The translations under genes were made by a program, and so were the position numbers. The notes below the pieces were generated by a model that did not search any database, was not told the origin of the DNA, and worked only from the letters and a program-made list of their open reading frames with translations. Shown here piece after piece: positions 25,543 through 34,379 of a stretch of DNA of 64,000 nucleotides. Numbering within the stretch: position 1 is the stretch's first letter; the number at the start of each line of letters is the position of its first letter. Origin of the DNA: CAZHTS01 sp964535315 (lineage in GTDB: Bacteria; Chloroflexota; Anaerolineae; Anaerolineales; Anaerolineaceae); contig CAZHTS010000003.1 in the NCBI GenBank assembly GCA_964535315.1, positions 1 to 64,000 of the forward strand. Reading direction: 5' to 3'.

Positions 25543-26748
25543 TCAGCCTTGAATCATGCGTTGATAAAATACCTGCATCTGCGCTCGCACCAGGTTGACC
25601 TCTGCACGTGCATGAATCTGCTTTAAATTATACTCCGCCGCAGCGCTTCGCAACTCAGTTTGCTCCAAAGCCAGCAATAATGCCTCGGCCAGCGCCTGCG
25701 CCTTGGTCGGCTCGACCAACAATCCGTTCACCCCCGGTGTGATCCACTCGCGCAGCGACTCGATGTCGCCGGCAATGGGGAAACAGCCACACGCCATTGC
25801 CTCGAGCAGCGAATTGGGCGTGCCGTCGTGCGAACTGAGCGAAACAGAAACGTCCGCCCGCATAAACAAATCCCACAGTTCGGCCTGGGGCAGATGCGGC
25901 AGCAAACGCACCTGTGAGCCAATCTTGAACCGGTTGACCCATCGCAACGCTTCCGCCTGCCCGGCCATTGCCGGGCACACAAAGAACACCTTGGGGCGGC
26001 GTTCCAGCACGAGCGGAATGGCCTGGAAAAAGATATCCGTATGCACGCTCCCCGGGCGAAAACCGCGCGGATTGATCACCAACGGCATACAGGGCCAGCA
26101 CTCCGACTGAGAATCGATGCGCTCGACGCGCGCCCGGTGCATGGCGGTCAGATCGATCCCACCGCCGCCCGGCACGACCAGCGTGGGCCGGTCTACGGCA
26201 AACCCCCACTGTTGACCCAGACGAATGTCGCGATGGGCGTCTGCCATCAAGCCGTTGGCGCGCTGCAACGTACGCCGCGTTAACACGCCCATCTCCTTTG
26301 ACCCGCTGGCATGCAGGGTCAAATCGTTGCCCCAAATCGAAACAACCAGCGGCACCCCGGCCGGAATGGCGGCGGCCAGCATCCCCTCAAATGGAATACG
26401 TAATGCATGTACCACATCCGGCCTGTCCGCTTCCACCAGCCGCCGCAACGCCCGGCCATAACCGCCCAACGAGAGCGGCCCCAATAGATAGCGCGCCGCC
26501 AGAAAGACAGAACGGAAACGGCGCACCACCCCACCGCGCAGCCCGCCAGACGCGGCAGTACCGCTGCCGCCCGCACCGCCAGAAAAGCCAGAAAAAGCAA
26601 CCGGCAAGACATGTTGCGCCTCCACCCCCGGCAAAGGGGCGCAGGGAAAAGTTGAGACGACCGTCACACGATGCTGCAAAGCCAACAGGCCCTGAATCCA
26701 CGAACGGGCCGTCGGGCTGCGGCCGTCAACCACCATCATGATGTGCAT
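25543..26748 (-). CDS. GT4-family glycosyltransferase (second of a pair)
   Basis: 401 residues from the ATG at 26748, preceded by GGAGGAG; an in-frame start 54 nt upstream is less likely. GT-B fold: N-terminal MHIMMVVDGRSPTARSW, acceptor half, then C-terminal donor-binding half with LSSHDGTPNSLLEAMACGCFPIAGD containing the EAMACG signature. The usual first glutamate is replaced by the DGTPNSLLE form seen in many GT4 enzymes. It probably adds a sugar to a surface glycan or lipid. The start overlaps the preceding glycosyltransferase by 23 bp. Confidence 0.9.
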   Translation of the reverse strand: MHIMMVVDGRSPTARSWIQGLLALQHRVTVVSTFPCAPLPGVEAQHVLPVAFSGFSGGAGGSGTAASGGLRGGVVRRFRSVFLAARYLLGPLSLGGYGRALRRLVEADRPDVVHALRIPFEGMLAAAIPAGVPLVVSIWGNDLTLHASGSKEMGVLTRRTLQRANGLMADAHRDIRLGQQWGFAVDRPTLVVPGGGGIDLTAMHRARVERIDSQSECWPCMPLVINPRGFRPGSVHTDIFFQAIPLVLERRPKVFFVCPAMAGQAEALRWVNRFKIGSQVRLLPHLPQAELWDLFMRADVSVSLSSHDGTPNSLLEAMACGCFPIAGDIESLREWITPGVNGLLVEPTKAQALAEALLLALEQTELRSAAAEYNLKQIHARAEVNLVRAQMQVFYQRMIQG

Positions 26749-27859
26749 CGTTACTCCTCCCGCGCCCATAGATCGCCTGGGCGGCAACCACAGCCTGCTC
26801 AAAAACTGTCACCATACGCTCGATATTGATCTCTTCGGCCACAATGCGGTACGAAACCTCCCCCATTTGACGCAAACGGGGTGCGTTTTGCAAGGCCTCC
26901 TGCAACGTGGCAATCAAATCATCCAGACTGCCCGGCGCAAGCTGCCAGCCGTTTTCGGGGCGTACCAGGTTGCTCTGGGTGCCGTCGGCTTCAGCCACCA
27001 CTACCGGCAGGCCAAAAGACATGGCCTGCTGCACCGCCAGCCCACCTGTCCCCGGCAAGACGAACAGATCCGCCCGGCGGAAGCAGGTTTCAAGTTCGGC
27101 GCCGTGCCGCGCCCCAGGGAATTCACAGCGCGGGTATATCTGGCGCGCCAGTTCCTCCAGACCGGGTCGGGCCGGGCCGTCTCCTACGACACACAAACGC
27201 GGCTGGCGCTCAACCGGCAAGGCAGCGCACGCTCGCAGTAATAGATCGACCCGTTTCCGTTCCTGTAAACGGCCGACAAACAGCAGCGACGGCCCCTGCG
27301 GATCAAAATCGGCGCCGCGCTCTGGCAGCGGGTGCGCCGGCCGCGGCGTCACCGCATTCGGCGCCACAAAGATACGCTGCGCCTCAAAACCGGCCGCCTG
27401 ATATTCCTGCGCCCCCTGCTGGCTGTAAGTCAACAACACATCAAACTGTCCTAAAAACTTCCGGCGCACACCCGCCAGGACGCCCCCGCGCGCCGGCGCC
27501 CCCAACCCCCAGCCCACCACCGGGCGTCGGCGACCGTGCATCCACCGCACCGCTTGCGGCGTACTGAGATAACGCGGGTTGGCTTCTACAATCAACACGT
27601 CCGGCTGCCAGCGCTCTAGCCACGCCACCAGCCCGGACTGCCAGCACACATACCCTCGCCCAGACAACCAGTGATGATTACCGGCCAACGTCCATTGCGC
27701 CCGGCTCAGGTGAGCCTGTTCGCCCAGGGCCTCTTCTGGCCGCGGCGCCCCGGCAAACACCCCCAGGCCACCCTGGCAGGCCTGCGCCAGGGCGTCAAAA
27801 AAAGCCGCCCGGTAAGCCGGCAAGACGCGTTGTTGCAAACCCAGCCGCGTCGCAATCAT
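26726..27859 (-). CDS. GT4-family glycosyltransferase (first of a pair)
   Basis: 377 residues. GT-B fold with LLFVGRLQERKRVDLLLRA at the start of the nucleotide-binding half and ADLFVLPGTGGLAVQQAMSFGLPVVVAE near the end. The site that usually reads EGxGLxxxEA here reads GTGGLAVQQA, so both canonical glutamates are missing and activity is uncertain. The ATGA overlap with the SbcC gene shows tight coupling. Confidence 0.87.
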   Translation of the reverse strand: MIATRLGLQQRVLPAYRAAFFDALAQACQGGLGVFAGAPRPEEALGEQAHLSRAQWTLAGNHHWLSGRGYVCWQSGLVAWLERWQPDVLIVEANPRYLSTPQAVRWMHGRRRPVVGWGLGAPARGGVLAGVRRKFLGQFDVLLTYSQQGAQEYQAAGFEAQRIFVAPNAVTPRPAHPLPERGADFDPQGPSLLFVGRLQERKRVDLLLRACAALPVERQPRLCVVGDGPARPGLEELARQIYPRCEFPGARHGAELETCFRRADLFVLPGTGGLAVQQAMSFGLPVVVAEADGTQSNLVRPENGWQLAPGSLDDLIATLQEALQNAPRLRQMGEVSYRIVAEEINIERMVTVFEQAVVAAQAIYGRGRSNDAHHDGG

Positions 27860-30417
27860 GCCACCACCCGCAACCGCGAACCGCGCAACGTCTTTTCCAC
27901 TTCAATCCGCGCCGGGAAAGCCTCTTTCAGTTCCTCCAGGTGGGTGATCACCAGAATTTTGGCAAAATCGCCTTTGACCAGGTTAATCGCCTCCACCAGA
28001 CGCTGGCGTCCTTCGGCGTCCTGGCTGCCAAAGCCTTCGTCGATCACCAATGTTTGCAGCCTGGCTCCCGCCCGCTGCGCCAAAACGCGCGACAACGCCA
28101 GGCGGATGGCAAAATTGACGCGAAACGCTTCGCCGCCCGAAAACAGCTCGTACTCACGCCAGCCGGCCGAGTCGCTGATAAGGATATCCAGCGTCTCTTT
28201 TTTATCCTCACGGTTCTTATCTTTGAAATCACGCTGCGTGGCGAACCGTACCGACATGCTGCCGCCGCTGAGACGATCCAACAAATCGTTGGTCTGCAAC
28301 TCGACCTCGGGCAACGCCTGCTCGATCAACAGGGCCGGCACACCGTCTTTACCAAATGCGCGCTCCAGCATCTTCAGCCGGGCCACCTGCCGGTTCAAGG
28401 CGTCTCGCCGCGCCGTCAAGTCCACGCTGCGCTGGCGCAGCGTTTTGAGCACTTCCACCCCCTGGCGCGCCCCGCCCACCTGCATCCGCACCCGGTTCTC
28501 TTGCTCCTGCACGGCGTACAATTCACGTTCGGCCTGCTGCACGTCCGGCAGACTGGCAGCATCCTGCTGATATTTTTGTTCGGCCTGACGCAGAACCGCT
28601 TCATCTTCTATCCGGCGCGTCTCCTCGCTGGCCTGCTGTTCGCCCAACTGGGCGATCTCGCGCTCGAGCGGCCCCAGCGCCGCCCGCGCCGCTTCAATCT
28701 GGCGCAGCGCCTCCTCGCTGGATCGGCCTTCCATCTCCGCCCGGCGGATGGCGTCGTGTTGGGCGGCGTCATAGCCTAACTCCCGCAGGGCCGCATCGAT
28801 ACGCGCCAGTTCGGCCCGCTCATCGGCTGCATATTGCCCGCCGGCCAGGGTATCAGCCAGTTGGCGCATGCGCCGCTCCCCCTCCGCCTGCCAGCCGGCA
28901 ATCGCGGTTTGCCATTGCCCGCCCTGATGCTCTAACTGATCGACGCGGCGCTGATATTCACGCACCTCATTCTCGAACTGGCGCAAATCAGATAACGCTC
29001 TGGCAAGCTCCTGGCGATCACTCTCGGTTTGCTGGCCAAGCGCCTGGTTCTGGCGATAGCGATCGCCCAATTCTTTCCCCTGAGCCTCCAGGTTGGCAAT
29101 CAAGACTTGACGCTCGTCAGGCGCCAACGGCTGACCGCACAACGGGCACACCACCCCGCTGGCCTCACGCAAGCGATCAATGCGTTCCTTGAGTTCGAGC
29201 ATGTCCTCGCGCAAGTGTTTGTTTTCAGCCGCCGCCTCCGATTGCGCCGCCATCAGGCTGCGCTCGCGCTCTTCCAACGCCGCGCGTTGTTCCAGACGCG
29301 CCTGCGCCTCCAACAGCCGGGCGCGCCCTTCCGCCAACTGCCCGTCCAACTCAGGTAGCCGCTCGCCAATCAAGATCTGTATCTGGCGTTCTTGCTCGCG
29401 CAGCGCGCCCAATTCGCTCTCCAGGCGCGCCCGCCCGGCCTCAATCGCCATTAGCGGCCCGGAGCGTTGGTTCTCGTACTGGCGGAAATTGGCCGACACC
29501 GCCTCCCAGCGTTCCAGTTCCTGACGGGCGCTCTGCCAGGCCTGGTAGGCCATGCGCGTCTGCGCCTCGCCTGCCAGTTGACGGCGGTATGCAGCGCACT
29601 CTTCCTGCCGCGCTGCGATCTGCGCCATACGCTGCTGGTGCCGCTGGCGGGTAGTCTCAACCTGGCTGCGTAATACCTCTACCAGGCGGCGCTGCTCGGC
29701 AAGCGTAGCCGCCAGACGGCGCAGGTTATCCAACGTAGCCTCCTGCGCCTGGCGGGCGGTGCTCAATTGCGCCAGCGCCTCTTCCAACTGTTGCAGACGA
29801 GCGCGCCGTTCTTCTTCCTGGCGCAATTCGCCATAAATCTCTTCCAGCGAGCCATCCAGCGTCGTGACTTCGTTCTCAATACGTTTCCGCCGCTCCGCAG
29901 TCGTATCCCGGTAGGCCTCCCACACCTCCAGCCCCAGGATGCTGGACAGGATGCGTTTGCGGTCGCCGGGGCGTTGTTGGGCAAACTGATCGGCCTTCCC
30001 CTGCAGAAAAAAGGAAGCGTTGATAAACGTTTCGTAGTCCATGCGCAGCGTGCTTTGAATACGGGCGTCCGTCTCGCGCACCGATTTCTCGGTCAGCGCC
30101 CGCCAGCCGTCCGGCGTTTCAACCGAAAACTCGAGCAGCGTGGACTTATCACGCGGCTTGCTGCGCTGGATACGATAGCGATTGCCCTCATAGCCAAATT
30201 CAAACATCACTTCGGCGGCGTTGCTATGACTGTGGATCAGGGCGTCATCTCTGCGCCGTGCCTGACCAAACAATCCCCAGGTAATGGCGTCCAGCAGCGA
30301 AGATTTTCCGGCGCCGTTTGCACCGGAAATACACGCCAGATCAAACAAGGAAAAATCCAGTTCGACCGGATCAAAATAAGAAAGGAAACCGGAAACCCGC
30401 AGAGAATAAGGGATCAT
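27856..30417 (-). CDS. sbcC: SbcC-like SMC-family nuclease ATPase
   Basis: 853 residues, shorter than the roughly 1000 of E. coli SbcC. Walker A GANGAGKS (32-39), two long coiled coils with a zinc hook CPLC at about 420, ABC signature FSGGEAFRVNFAIRLALSR at about 762 and Walker B TLVIDEGFGSQD at about 789. With SbcD it forms the Mre11-Rad50-type complex that opens hairpins and trims blocked DNA ends. It is coupled by 4-bp ATGA overlaps to the CNNM gene upstream and the glycosyltransferase downstream. Confidence 0.93.
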   Translation of the reverse strand: MIPYSLRVSGFLSYFDPVELDFSLFDLACISGANGAGKSSLLDAITWGLFGQARRRDDALIHSHSNAAEVMFEFGYEGNRYRIQRSKPRDKSTLLEFSVETPDGWRALTEKSVRETDARIQSTLRMDYETFINASFFLQGKADQFAQQRPGDRKRILSSILGLEVWEAYRDTTAERRKRIENEVTTLDGSLEEIYGELRQEEERRARLQQLEEALAQLSTARQAQEATLDNLRRLAATLAEQRRLVEVLRSQVETTRQRHQQRMAQIAARQEECAAYRRQLAGEAQTRMAYQAWQSARQELERWEAVSANFRQYENQRSGPLMAIEAGRARLESELGALREQERQIQILIGERLPELDGQLAEGRARLLEAQARLEQRAALEERERSLMAAQSEAAAENKHLREDMLELKERIDRLREASGVVCPLCGQPLAPDERQVLIANLEAQGKELGDRYRQNQALGQQTESDRQELARALSDLRQFENEVREYQRRVDQLEHQGGQWQTAIAGWQAEGERRMRQLADTLAGGQYAADERAELARIDAALRELGYDAAQHDAIRRAEMEGRSSEEALRQIEAARAALGPLEREIAQLGEQQASEETRRIEDEAVLRQAEQKYQQDAASLPDVQQAERELYAVQEQENRVRMQVGGARQGVEVLKTLRQRSVDLTARRDALNRQVARLKMLERAFGKDGVPALLIEQALPEVELQTNDLLDRLSGGSMSVRFATQRDFKDKNREDKKETLDILISDSAGWREYELFSGGEAFRVNFAIRLALSRVLAQRAGARLQTLVIDEGFGSQDAEGRQRLVEAINLVKGDFAKILVITHLEELKEAFPARIEVEKTLRGSRLRVVA

Positions 30418-31739
30418 ACGCCTTTCACTTCCTGGTCATCCACCGGCGCAACCAGCACTTTATCGACGCGCCGCCCATCCATATCCAACACCTCAAAACG
30501 CAGCCCGGCGCAAAGGAAATGCTGCCCAGGCTGTGGGATCGAACCCAACTGGCTCATCACAAAACCACCCAACGTCTGATAGCCGGCGCGCTCTTCGTCA
30601 GGTAACTGCTTGAGCTCAAACAACACCTTGAATTCATCGATCTGCAACAGACCATCCAGCAGCCAGGAACCGTCTTCGCGGCGGACGATTTGCGCTTTGC
30701 CGTTTTCACCGGGCACGTTGAACGCCCCAACAATCGCCTTGAGGATATCGTACGACGTCACCATCCCCAACACGCCGCCGAACTCATCGATCACCAGCGC
30801 CACGTGCCCGGATACCGACTTGATCTGTTCTAACGCGCGCAGAGCAGGTGTACCCGCCGGAATAAACAACGGCGGGCGTAACAGCGCCGTCACGTTGACC
30901 TGTTCTTCACACCGGTCGCGCACCAGTAAATCGCGCGCCAGCAGAATACCCTGAACGTTATCCAGGCTGCCGCGCCCTACCGGGTAACGGGTGTGGTCGC
31001 TTTCCAGGACGGTTTGCAACAGACGCTGATACGGCTCATCCAGATCCAACCACACCAGTTCAGTATGCGGCGTCATCAAGGCATCCACGCTCCGCTCCCC
31101 CAGGCGAAAAACGCCCTCAACCATGTCTTGCTCAGCCGCCTCAAACACCCCAACTTTTGTCCCCTGCTCGATGAGCACACGCACCTCTTCTTCGGTCACC
31201 GCCGGCTCATCCGTTTCGGCCACCCCCATCAAACGTAGCCCCAGGTTGGTCGACCCGCTCAACAGGCGCACCACAGGCAACATCGCCCGTGATAGCAAGT
31301 ACATAGGCCGGGCGACGCGCACCGCCACCCCTTCCGGATTGTTCAGCCCCAGTCGTTTAGGGATCAACTCGCCGACCACCAGCGAAAGGTAAGTGATCAA
31401 CGTCACCACCAGGACCAGCGCTAACGCCTCGCTATAAGGCGCCAGCCAGGGCAGCCGCCCCAACCATTCCCCCAACGCCTCGGCCAGTGTACCGCCGCCA
31501 ACTGCCCCGGCCAGGATACCCACCAGCGTGATTCCCACCTGAACGGTCGAGAGAAAGTGGGTCGGATCCTCAGCCAGATGCAGGGCCACCCGCGCCCGCT
31601 CGTCCCCTTCCTCGGCGCTTGCCTGCAAGCGCGCCTGCCGCGCCGAAACCACGGCGATCTCAGCCAGTGCAAACAGGCCGTTGACAAAAATCAACGCCAG
31701 CACCAACAGGATCTCGCCTACAGCCGCATCCATGTTCAC
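30414..31739 (-). CDS. CNNM/CorC-family (hemolysin-like) transporter with CBS pair
   Basis: 441 residues. DUF21/CNNM membrane domain (about 1-190, four hydrophobic segments, GELIPKRLGLNNPE motif), then two CBS domains (about 215-340, MTPHTELVWLDLDEP and HVALVIDEFGGVLGMVTSYDIL) and a C-terminal CorC/HlyC domain. The family handles Mg2+ or Na+ exchange at the membrane. It sits between SbcD and SbcC with 4-bp overlaps on both sides, an unexpected location for a transporter. Confidence 0.93.
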   Translation of the reverse strand: MNMDAAVGEILLVLALIFVNGLFALAEIAVVSARQARLQASAEEGDERARVALHLAEDPTHFLSTVQVGITLVGILAGAVGGGTLAEALGEWLGRLPWLAPYSEALALVLVVTLITYLSLVVGELIPKRLGLNNPEGVAVRVARPMYLLSRAMLPVVRLLSGSTNLGLRLMGVAETDEPAVTEEEVRVLIEQGTKVGVFEAAEQDMVEGVFRLGERSVDALMTPHTELVWLDLDEPYQRLLQTVLESDHTRYPVGRGSLDNVQGILLARDLLVRDRCEEQVNVTALLRPPLFIPAGTPALRALEQIKSVSGHVALVIDEFGGVLGMVTSYDILKAIVGAFNVPGENGKAQIVRREDGSWLLDGLLQIDEFKVLFELKQLPDEERAGYQTLGGFVMSQLGSIPQPGQHFLCAGLRFEVLDMDGRRVDKVLVAPVDDQEVKGV

Positions 31740-32974
31740 TCCTCCGGATTACCTATCTGCACCGCAAGGATTTCGGCCGCCAGCGCTTGCAACGCCGCAA
31801 CCTCATCCCCATCTGTTTTCAACGTCTTCCAGTATAGATCCAACAAATCCATCACCGTCAGGCTGCTGATGGTCTGGTCGCTGGGCAGGCGAATGCGGCC
31901 CTCCATCATCGGCCGGCGTACCAGGTGAAATTCAAAAGCCGGCTCCAGGTAACGACGAAGCGCAGCCTCATCAAACAGGTTCTCCCAGCCACGGGGGTAC
32001 TCCACCACCAGGCGCACGATGGCGTCCTGCAACGCCTCACGCTCCGGTAAAACCGCCAGCATCTGGCCGAGAATATCTTCTGAACGGCTCAGGGTCAGGC
32101 TGCGATCCACAAAACGGCGGCCCTGCAAACGGCGCCATTCCACCGCACACGCGCCGCGCTCCACCCGGGCCACGACGAAGAATTTATCATCCCCGGCTTC
32201 GCCAAAATCGACCCGCTCAATCGAGCCAGGATAAATGACCGGCGGATGGGCGTCCTTGTTCAAATTTTGCGCCTTGTGAATGTGCCCCAAAGCCACATAA
32301 TCCAGGCGCGGGTCACGCACCAACGCCCCCGGCAGCACCAGATCGCCGCCTAACATAACGCTGCGTTCGCCGCCATACACCGCCCCCTGCACCGAACCAT
32401 GCGCAGTCAGGATCACCGGCAGGGTGGGGTCGATCTGCTGTAACCAGCCCTGCACCAGCGCCTCGAGGCGCACCCCCAGTTCCTCGTACACCCGCTCGGG
32501 CTCGGCCCCGCTTAACGATAATGATGCCATCAGGCCAGAACGCGAAACCCACGGCAGCGCCAGCACCTGGGCCGGTAAGCCGTCCAGATCATCCGGTCGC
32601 AGCAACGAAGGCTTGCCCACCACATGCACATAGGGTACCGCCAGGGTGTCAAACTCCTGTAAAGCGTGCGCCCGCCCCGCCGAAGGCGAGAGGTCGTGGT
32701 TACCCACCAGCAACAGGGTGCGAATACCCGCCTGTGACAGGCGCGCAACCCGCCGCCCCCATTCGCGCTGAAAGGTGGGCACCGGCGTGCGGTCTTTGTA
32801 AGCGTCGCCCGCAAAAATCACCAGGTCCACCCGTTCCTGGATGGCCGTATCCACAATCGTATCCAGGGCCTTGAGAAAGTCCAACACCCTGACCGGCAAT
32901 CCGCTGGCGGCATCGTGGCGGCCATGGCTGGCAATATCGATATGAGCATCGGCAAAATGCAGCAAAGTGAGCAT
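31736..32974 (-). CDS. sbcD: SbcD-like Mre11-type exonuclease
   Basis: 412 residues. Calcineurin-like phosphoesterase motifs in order: HFADAHID, IFAGDAYKD, LLVGNHDLS, ILTAHGSV and ALGHIHKAQ, then a C-terminal capping and SbcC-binding part. It is the nuclease subunit of the SbcCD complex. First gene of the minus-strand operon. The start is only 26 bp from the terminator of the upstream gene, so its promoter must overlap that region or rely on read-through; no clear ribosome site precedes the ATG. Confidence 0.92.
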   Translation of the reverse strand: MLTLLHFADAHIDIASHGRHDAASGLPVRVLDFLKALDTIVDTAIQERVDLVIFAGDAYKDRTPVPTFQREWGRRVARLSQAGIRTLLLVGNHDLSPSAGRAHALQEFDTLAVPYVHVVGKPSLLRPDDLDGLPAQVLALPWVSRSGLMASLSLSGAEPERVYEELGVRLEALVQGWLQQIDPTLPVILTAHGSVQGAVYGGERSVMLGGDLVLPGALVRDPRLDYVALGHIHKAQNLNKDAHPPVIYPGSIERVDFGEAGDDKFFVVARVERGACAVEWRRLQGRRFVDRSLTLSRSEDILGQMLAVLPEREALQDAIVRLVVEYPRGWENLFDEAALRRYLEPAFEFHLVRRPMMEGRIRLPSDQTISSLTVMDLLDLYWKTLKTDGDEVAALQALAAEILAVQIGNPEE

Positions 32975-32999
32975 ATGGATCTGATCTCGAATGGGGTCT

Positions 33000-33039
33000 A
33001 AAAACTATTCTGGCGGCCCGGATTGCACCGCCAGAATAG
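33000..33039 (-). terminator. Terminator of the C39-like protease gene
   Basis: 12-bp perfect arms CTATTCTGGCGG (33005-33016) and CCGCCAGAATAG (33028-33039). On the minus strand the stem is followed by TTTTTAG. Confidence 0.9.
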
Positions 33040-33053
33040 ACGTACACAAACCA

Positions 33054-34364
33054 TCAGGGCGTCGTCACGCCCAGGTTTTTGAGTTCATCCATCGCTGGCG
33101 AAAAGTTAGGGTGATACTCAATACTCTTCTTGAGATCGGCAACGGCCCCATCCTGGTCCCCAATCATCAACTTGGCCTTTGCCCGCCAGTAATAACTCTC
33201 TTCCAGATAAGGTTTGCCCGAACGCTCCACCGGCGTCAGAGTGGCATCCGCCAGATTGATGACATCCTGATAACGCCCGGCGTAATAATAGGCAAAGTAA
33301 GGCCCGGTCTGATACCAGACCAGACGATACGGGCGTTTTTCCTCAGGCAGTTCGGCGATCAGGCGAAATGCCTCGTCGTACGCCTCAGCCGCTCCGGCGT
33401 AATCCTGCAAGCGCACCAGGCTGGAACCGCGGTTAAACCAGGCAAACACCTGGTCTGGCCCGGTGAGGCTATAAATTTCCTGGGTGGAACGCTGGTATGC
33501 CTTCTGATCTGACGTGACCTCATCGCCATAATCGCCCAACACCGCAAACAGGCGCTTTTGTTGATCGGCCGGGTAGACCACCAAAAAGCCGAAATTAAAG
33601 GCGCGCCATTCCTGTTCGATCAAGGTGTAATCGAAACGTATGTTGGCGCCGGGTGCCAGGTAAGAATCCTGGATGATAAACTGCTGGGCCGCATCGTCAT
33701 AACCTGTGACCAGGTTGTAATGCCCCATCCAGCTATACTTACCGGTCAGCGTATCCCGCAATCCATACGTGCCCTTTTCGATGATCACCGGAAAACCAGC
33801 TGCCAGCAGCTCCTTGAGCAGATCCAGCGTGCCGCCAGAACGCCACACCGCCCCCATCCCGCTCTGTTGTTGGGCAAAAGTTGCCATCTCATACAACATT
33901 ACGTTCTTATCCTGCTCGAAAGGCTTCAAGCCTGTGGCGGCTTCTTCACGTTTTCCCGGCCACTGCCAGTACTGCAAGGCCATCGTCAACGTGGCTGGCG
34001 AGCACATATTCCAGCCGAAATGCTGATCGACGTAAGGAACTCCTTGCAACTCGATCATTGCAGGCAAAGGGGTGGGAGTCTGGGTGGGGATAATCGTAAT
34101 AACCGGCGCAGTGGGGGTTACGGTTATCTCCGGTGTGGGCGTCAGCGTAAGCGCCATCATGGTAGCCTGCACCAATGTTTCTACCTGTTTTTGCGGTACA
34201 AATACCTCGCGTTCAGGTGGAAAAAATGTATAAGCAAGCCGCGTGCGCCAGTCTTCCAATCGCCGGTTGACACGTTCTCTCACCGGCGGCAAAGCATACA
34301 AAACCGCCAGCAAGACCACAATCGGCAAGATGACGATAAGTGGGTTGGTTTTATTTTCGCGCAT
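33054..34364 (-). CDS. Membrane-anchored C39-like cysteine protease with TPR tail
   Basis: 436 residues from the ATG at 34364 (an in-frame TTG lies two codons upstream). Numbered from that TTG: membrane helix about 9-28, a Thr/Pro-rich spacer (70-104), a papain-like C39_2 domain (about 107-270) with Cys123 in NMCSPATL, His217 in GHYNLVTGYD and Asp235 in IIQDSYL, then about three TPR-like helix pairs (305-430). It would act on the outer face of the membrane; substrate unknown. It follows the receiver-kinase gene by about 12 bp, but an extended -10 overlapping that gene's stop suggests its own leaderless transcript. Confidence 0.88.
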   Translation of the reverse strand: MRENKTNPLIVILPIVVLLAVLYALPPVRERVNRRLEDWRTRLAYTFFPPEREVFVPQKQVETLVQATMMALTLTPTPEITVTPTAPVITIIPTQTPTPLPAMIELQGVPYVDQHFGWNMCSPATLTMALQYWQWPGKREEAATGLKPFEQDKNVMLYEMATFAQQQSGMGAVWRSGGTLDLLKELLAAGFPVIIEKGTYGLRDTLTGKYSWMGHYNLVTGYDDAAQQFIIQDSYLAPGANIRFDYTLIEQEWRAFNFGFLVVYPADQQKRLFAVLGDYGDEVTSDQKAYQRSTQEIYSLTGPDQVFAWFNRGSSLVRLQDYAGAAEAYDEAFRLIAELPEEKRPYRLVWYQTGPYFAYYYAGRYQDVINLADATLTPVERSGKPYLEESYYWRAKAKLMIGDQDGAVADLKKSIEYHPNFSPAMDELKNLGVTTP

Positions 34365-34370
34365 GCGCAA

Positions 34371-34379
34371 ATTATATCA
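34371..34379 (-). promoter_or_regulatory. Extended -10 directly before the C39-like gene (leaderless promoter candidate)
   Basis: TGATATAAT (34379-34371) on the minus strand; its TGA is also the stop codon of the upstream kinase. A start point 7 nt downstream would fall on the A of the ATG at 34364. No ribosome site is present there. Confidence 0.45.
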
